The notes beneath the pieces are model-generated. The model had not been told where the DNA came from. It did not search any database and was given only the letters and a program-made list of their open reading frames with translations. A program made the position numbers and the translations under genes. From Variovorax boronicumulans NBRC 103145 (lineage in GTDB: Bacteria; Pseudomonadota; Gammaproteobacteria; Burkholderiales; Burkholderiaceae_C), in assembly GCF_001591345.1 (NCBI RefSeq), contig NZ_BCUS01000071.1, forward strand, positions 1 to 32,103: a stretch of 32,103 bases of DNA, given 5' to 3'. Positions 31,450 through 32,103 of the stretch are shown in pieces (the first letter of the stretch is position 1; each line of letters begins with the position of its first letter).

Positions 31450-31896
31450 TTAGCGTGTCGTGCCGTTGCTGAGCAGCGCCACGGTGCGGCCGCTCGCATC
31501 GAGCAGCGCGAGCCGCCCCGGCGCCAGCCGGTAGCTGGCCGTGTTCTGCAGCGCCGACAGGAACTGCGCCTCGTTGGCGCCGCGCACCGGGTCGGCGCAG
31601 GCCATGCGCGTCGCGGCCATCTGGCCGAGCTTGAGCGACACGCCCGCGCGCGTGAACGATCCCGTGACGCGGTTGCAGCCGCCTGAACCACTCACCCGTC
31701 CGCTGTTGCGGTCGAACTGCAGCTGCGCATCGCCGCCGGGCGCGATGGGCTCGTCGCCCAACTGCACCAGGCGCCACACCGGCCCTTCGATCGGCTCGTC
31801 GAGGCTGATGCCGCTGCCGCAACCGGTCAGGGCGGTCAGCAGCAGCGCGGCCGAGGCAACGGCGGGGAGCGCGGTACGGCGGGCGAAGGAACGCAT
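31450..31896 (-). CDS. META domain (HslJ-like) lipoprotein
   Basis: The 148-residue product begins with a lipoprotein signal: MRSFARRTALPAV, a hydrophobic run and lipobox LTGC, so the mature protein starts at a lipidated Cys near residue 26. The mature part reads as a META/HslJ domain: WRLVQLGDEPI, LQFDRNSGRVSGSGGCNRVTGSF, GQMAATRMACADP and AQFLSALQNTASYRL, the usual order for the family. In E. coli, HslJ is linked to heat and novobiocin resistance; the role here is unknown. ATG at 31896 was preferred to an in-frame TTG two codons upstream because AAGGA is suitably placed before it. It is convergent with purC. Confidence 0.9.
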   Translation of the reverse strand: MRSFARRTALPAVASAALLLTALTGCGSGISLDEPIEGPVWRLVQLGDEPIAPGGDAQLQFDRNSGRVSGSGGCNRVTGSFTRAGVSLKLGQMAATRMACADPVRGANEAQFLSALQNTASYRLAPGRLALLDASGRTVALLSNGTTR

Positions 31897-31974
31897 GGCC
31901 AATTTTCCTTTTCAATCTGCAACAAGTTAAAACCGGCGCCATCGTATGCGACGCCGTGGCCGGTGCGAAGACAG

Positions 31975-31994
31975 GCCCGATGGCGCATCCGGGC
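31975..31994 (-). terminator. Hairpin after the partial minus-strand gene
   Basis: GCCCGAT at 31975-31981 pairs with ATCCGGGC (one bulged base) at 31987-31994, immediately after the stop of the partial gene. No T run follows on the minus strand, so termination strength is doubtful. The remaining gap 31903-31974 shows only the ribosome site of the META gene. Confidence 0.35.
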
Positions 31995-31998
31995 TTCT

Positions 31999-32103
31999 TC
32001 AGGCCGCGAGGCTGGCGAGGGCCACGCCGCCCGCGAGGCGCGCCTCGACGCAGCGGCGCACGCTGGCGGGCGTGCCGTCCTGCGCCAGCAGCGCGGGCCA
32101 CTC
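31999..32103 (-). CDS. C-terminal end of an unidentified protein (cut by the window edge)
   Basis: The minus strand is open from the window edge for 34 codons to a TGA stop. The peptide includes EWPALLAQDGTPASVRRC and ends VALASLAA. A hairpin follows the stop, and codon third positions are GC-rich as in neighbouring genes, so it is probably a real C-terminus. It is too short to assign a family. It lies upstream of the META gene on the same strand. Confidence 0.5.
   Translation of the reverse strand, partial: EWPALLAQDGTPASVRRCVEARLAGGVALASLAA

Noticed and set aside
1..32103. CRISPR array, insertion sequence, prophage, tRNA or rRNA
   Set aside because: I saw no regularly spaced repeat set, transposase or integrase motif, terminal inverted repeats, or RNA gene sequence anywhere in the window.

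Overview
The window is about 32 kb of GC-rich chromosome with bacterial genes packed tightly on both strands. It looks like a betaproteobacterium of the order Burkholderiales, most likely family Comamonadaceae and Variovorax-like. I base this on protein-level resemblance: a Bug/TctC-type binding protein, the LysM-dprA-smg block divergent from def-fmt, a pgk-pyk-fba-purC series, a fused indolepyruvate oxidoreductase, and an ACC deaminase with its AcdR regulator. No rRNA, tRNA, CRISPR array, transposase or phage gene is visible. No gap between genes exceeds about 260 bases.

Layout. (1) 1-1533: the tail of an unknown gene, then a small MglA-like GTPase and two Roadblock/LC7-type proteins, ending in a strong terminator. 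(2) 1543-5858: an Lrp/AsnC regulator divergent from a 1203-residue fused indolepyruvate ferredoxin oxidoreductase. (3) 5931-11866: the preprotein translocase accessory genes yajC-secD-secF, then a DUF1631 protein. (4) 11922-14917 (minus strand): LysM protein, dprA and smg. (5) 15078-18121 (plus strand): def, an OmlA/BamE-like lipoprotein gene, fmt, azlC and azlD, joined by 1-4 base overlaps. (6) 18132-23655 (minus strand): a compact six-gene cluster that looks catabolic. It encodes a VOC protein, alpha/beta hydrolase, FAD monooxygenase, DUF2783 protein, an unusual metallo-beta-lactamase-fold protein and a periplasmic Bug solute-binding protein. A LysR regulator diverges from it across an AT-rich operator-like palindrome. 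(7) 24747-31434: glycolysis and purine genes pgk, pyk, fba and purC, with a divergent acdS/acdR pair between pyk and fba. (8) 31450-end (minus strand): a META-domain lipoprotein and the tail of an unidentified gene.

How the parts work together. Regions 3-5 are housekeeping: protein export, DNA uptake and processing, and N-formylmethionine handling. Region 2 probably degrades aryl or branched 2-oxoacids from amino acids under an AsnC-type regulator. Region 6 looks like a substrate-inducible pathway of unknown substrate, with ring hydroxylation, a VOC-fold step, hydrolysis and a possible uptake receptor; it is the best candidate for an undescribed system. In region 7, ACC deaminase would convert the plant ethylene precursor to 2-oxobutyrate and ammonia, which suits a plant-associated bacterium.

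All function calls come from reading motifs and from general family knowledge. No database search was run.
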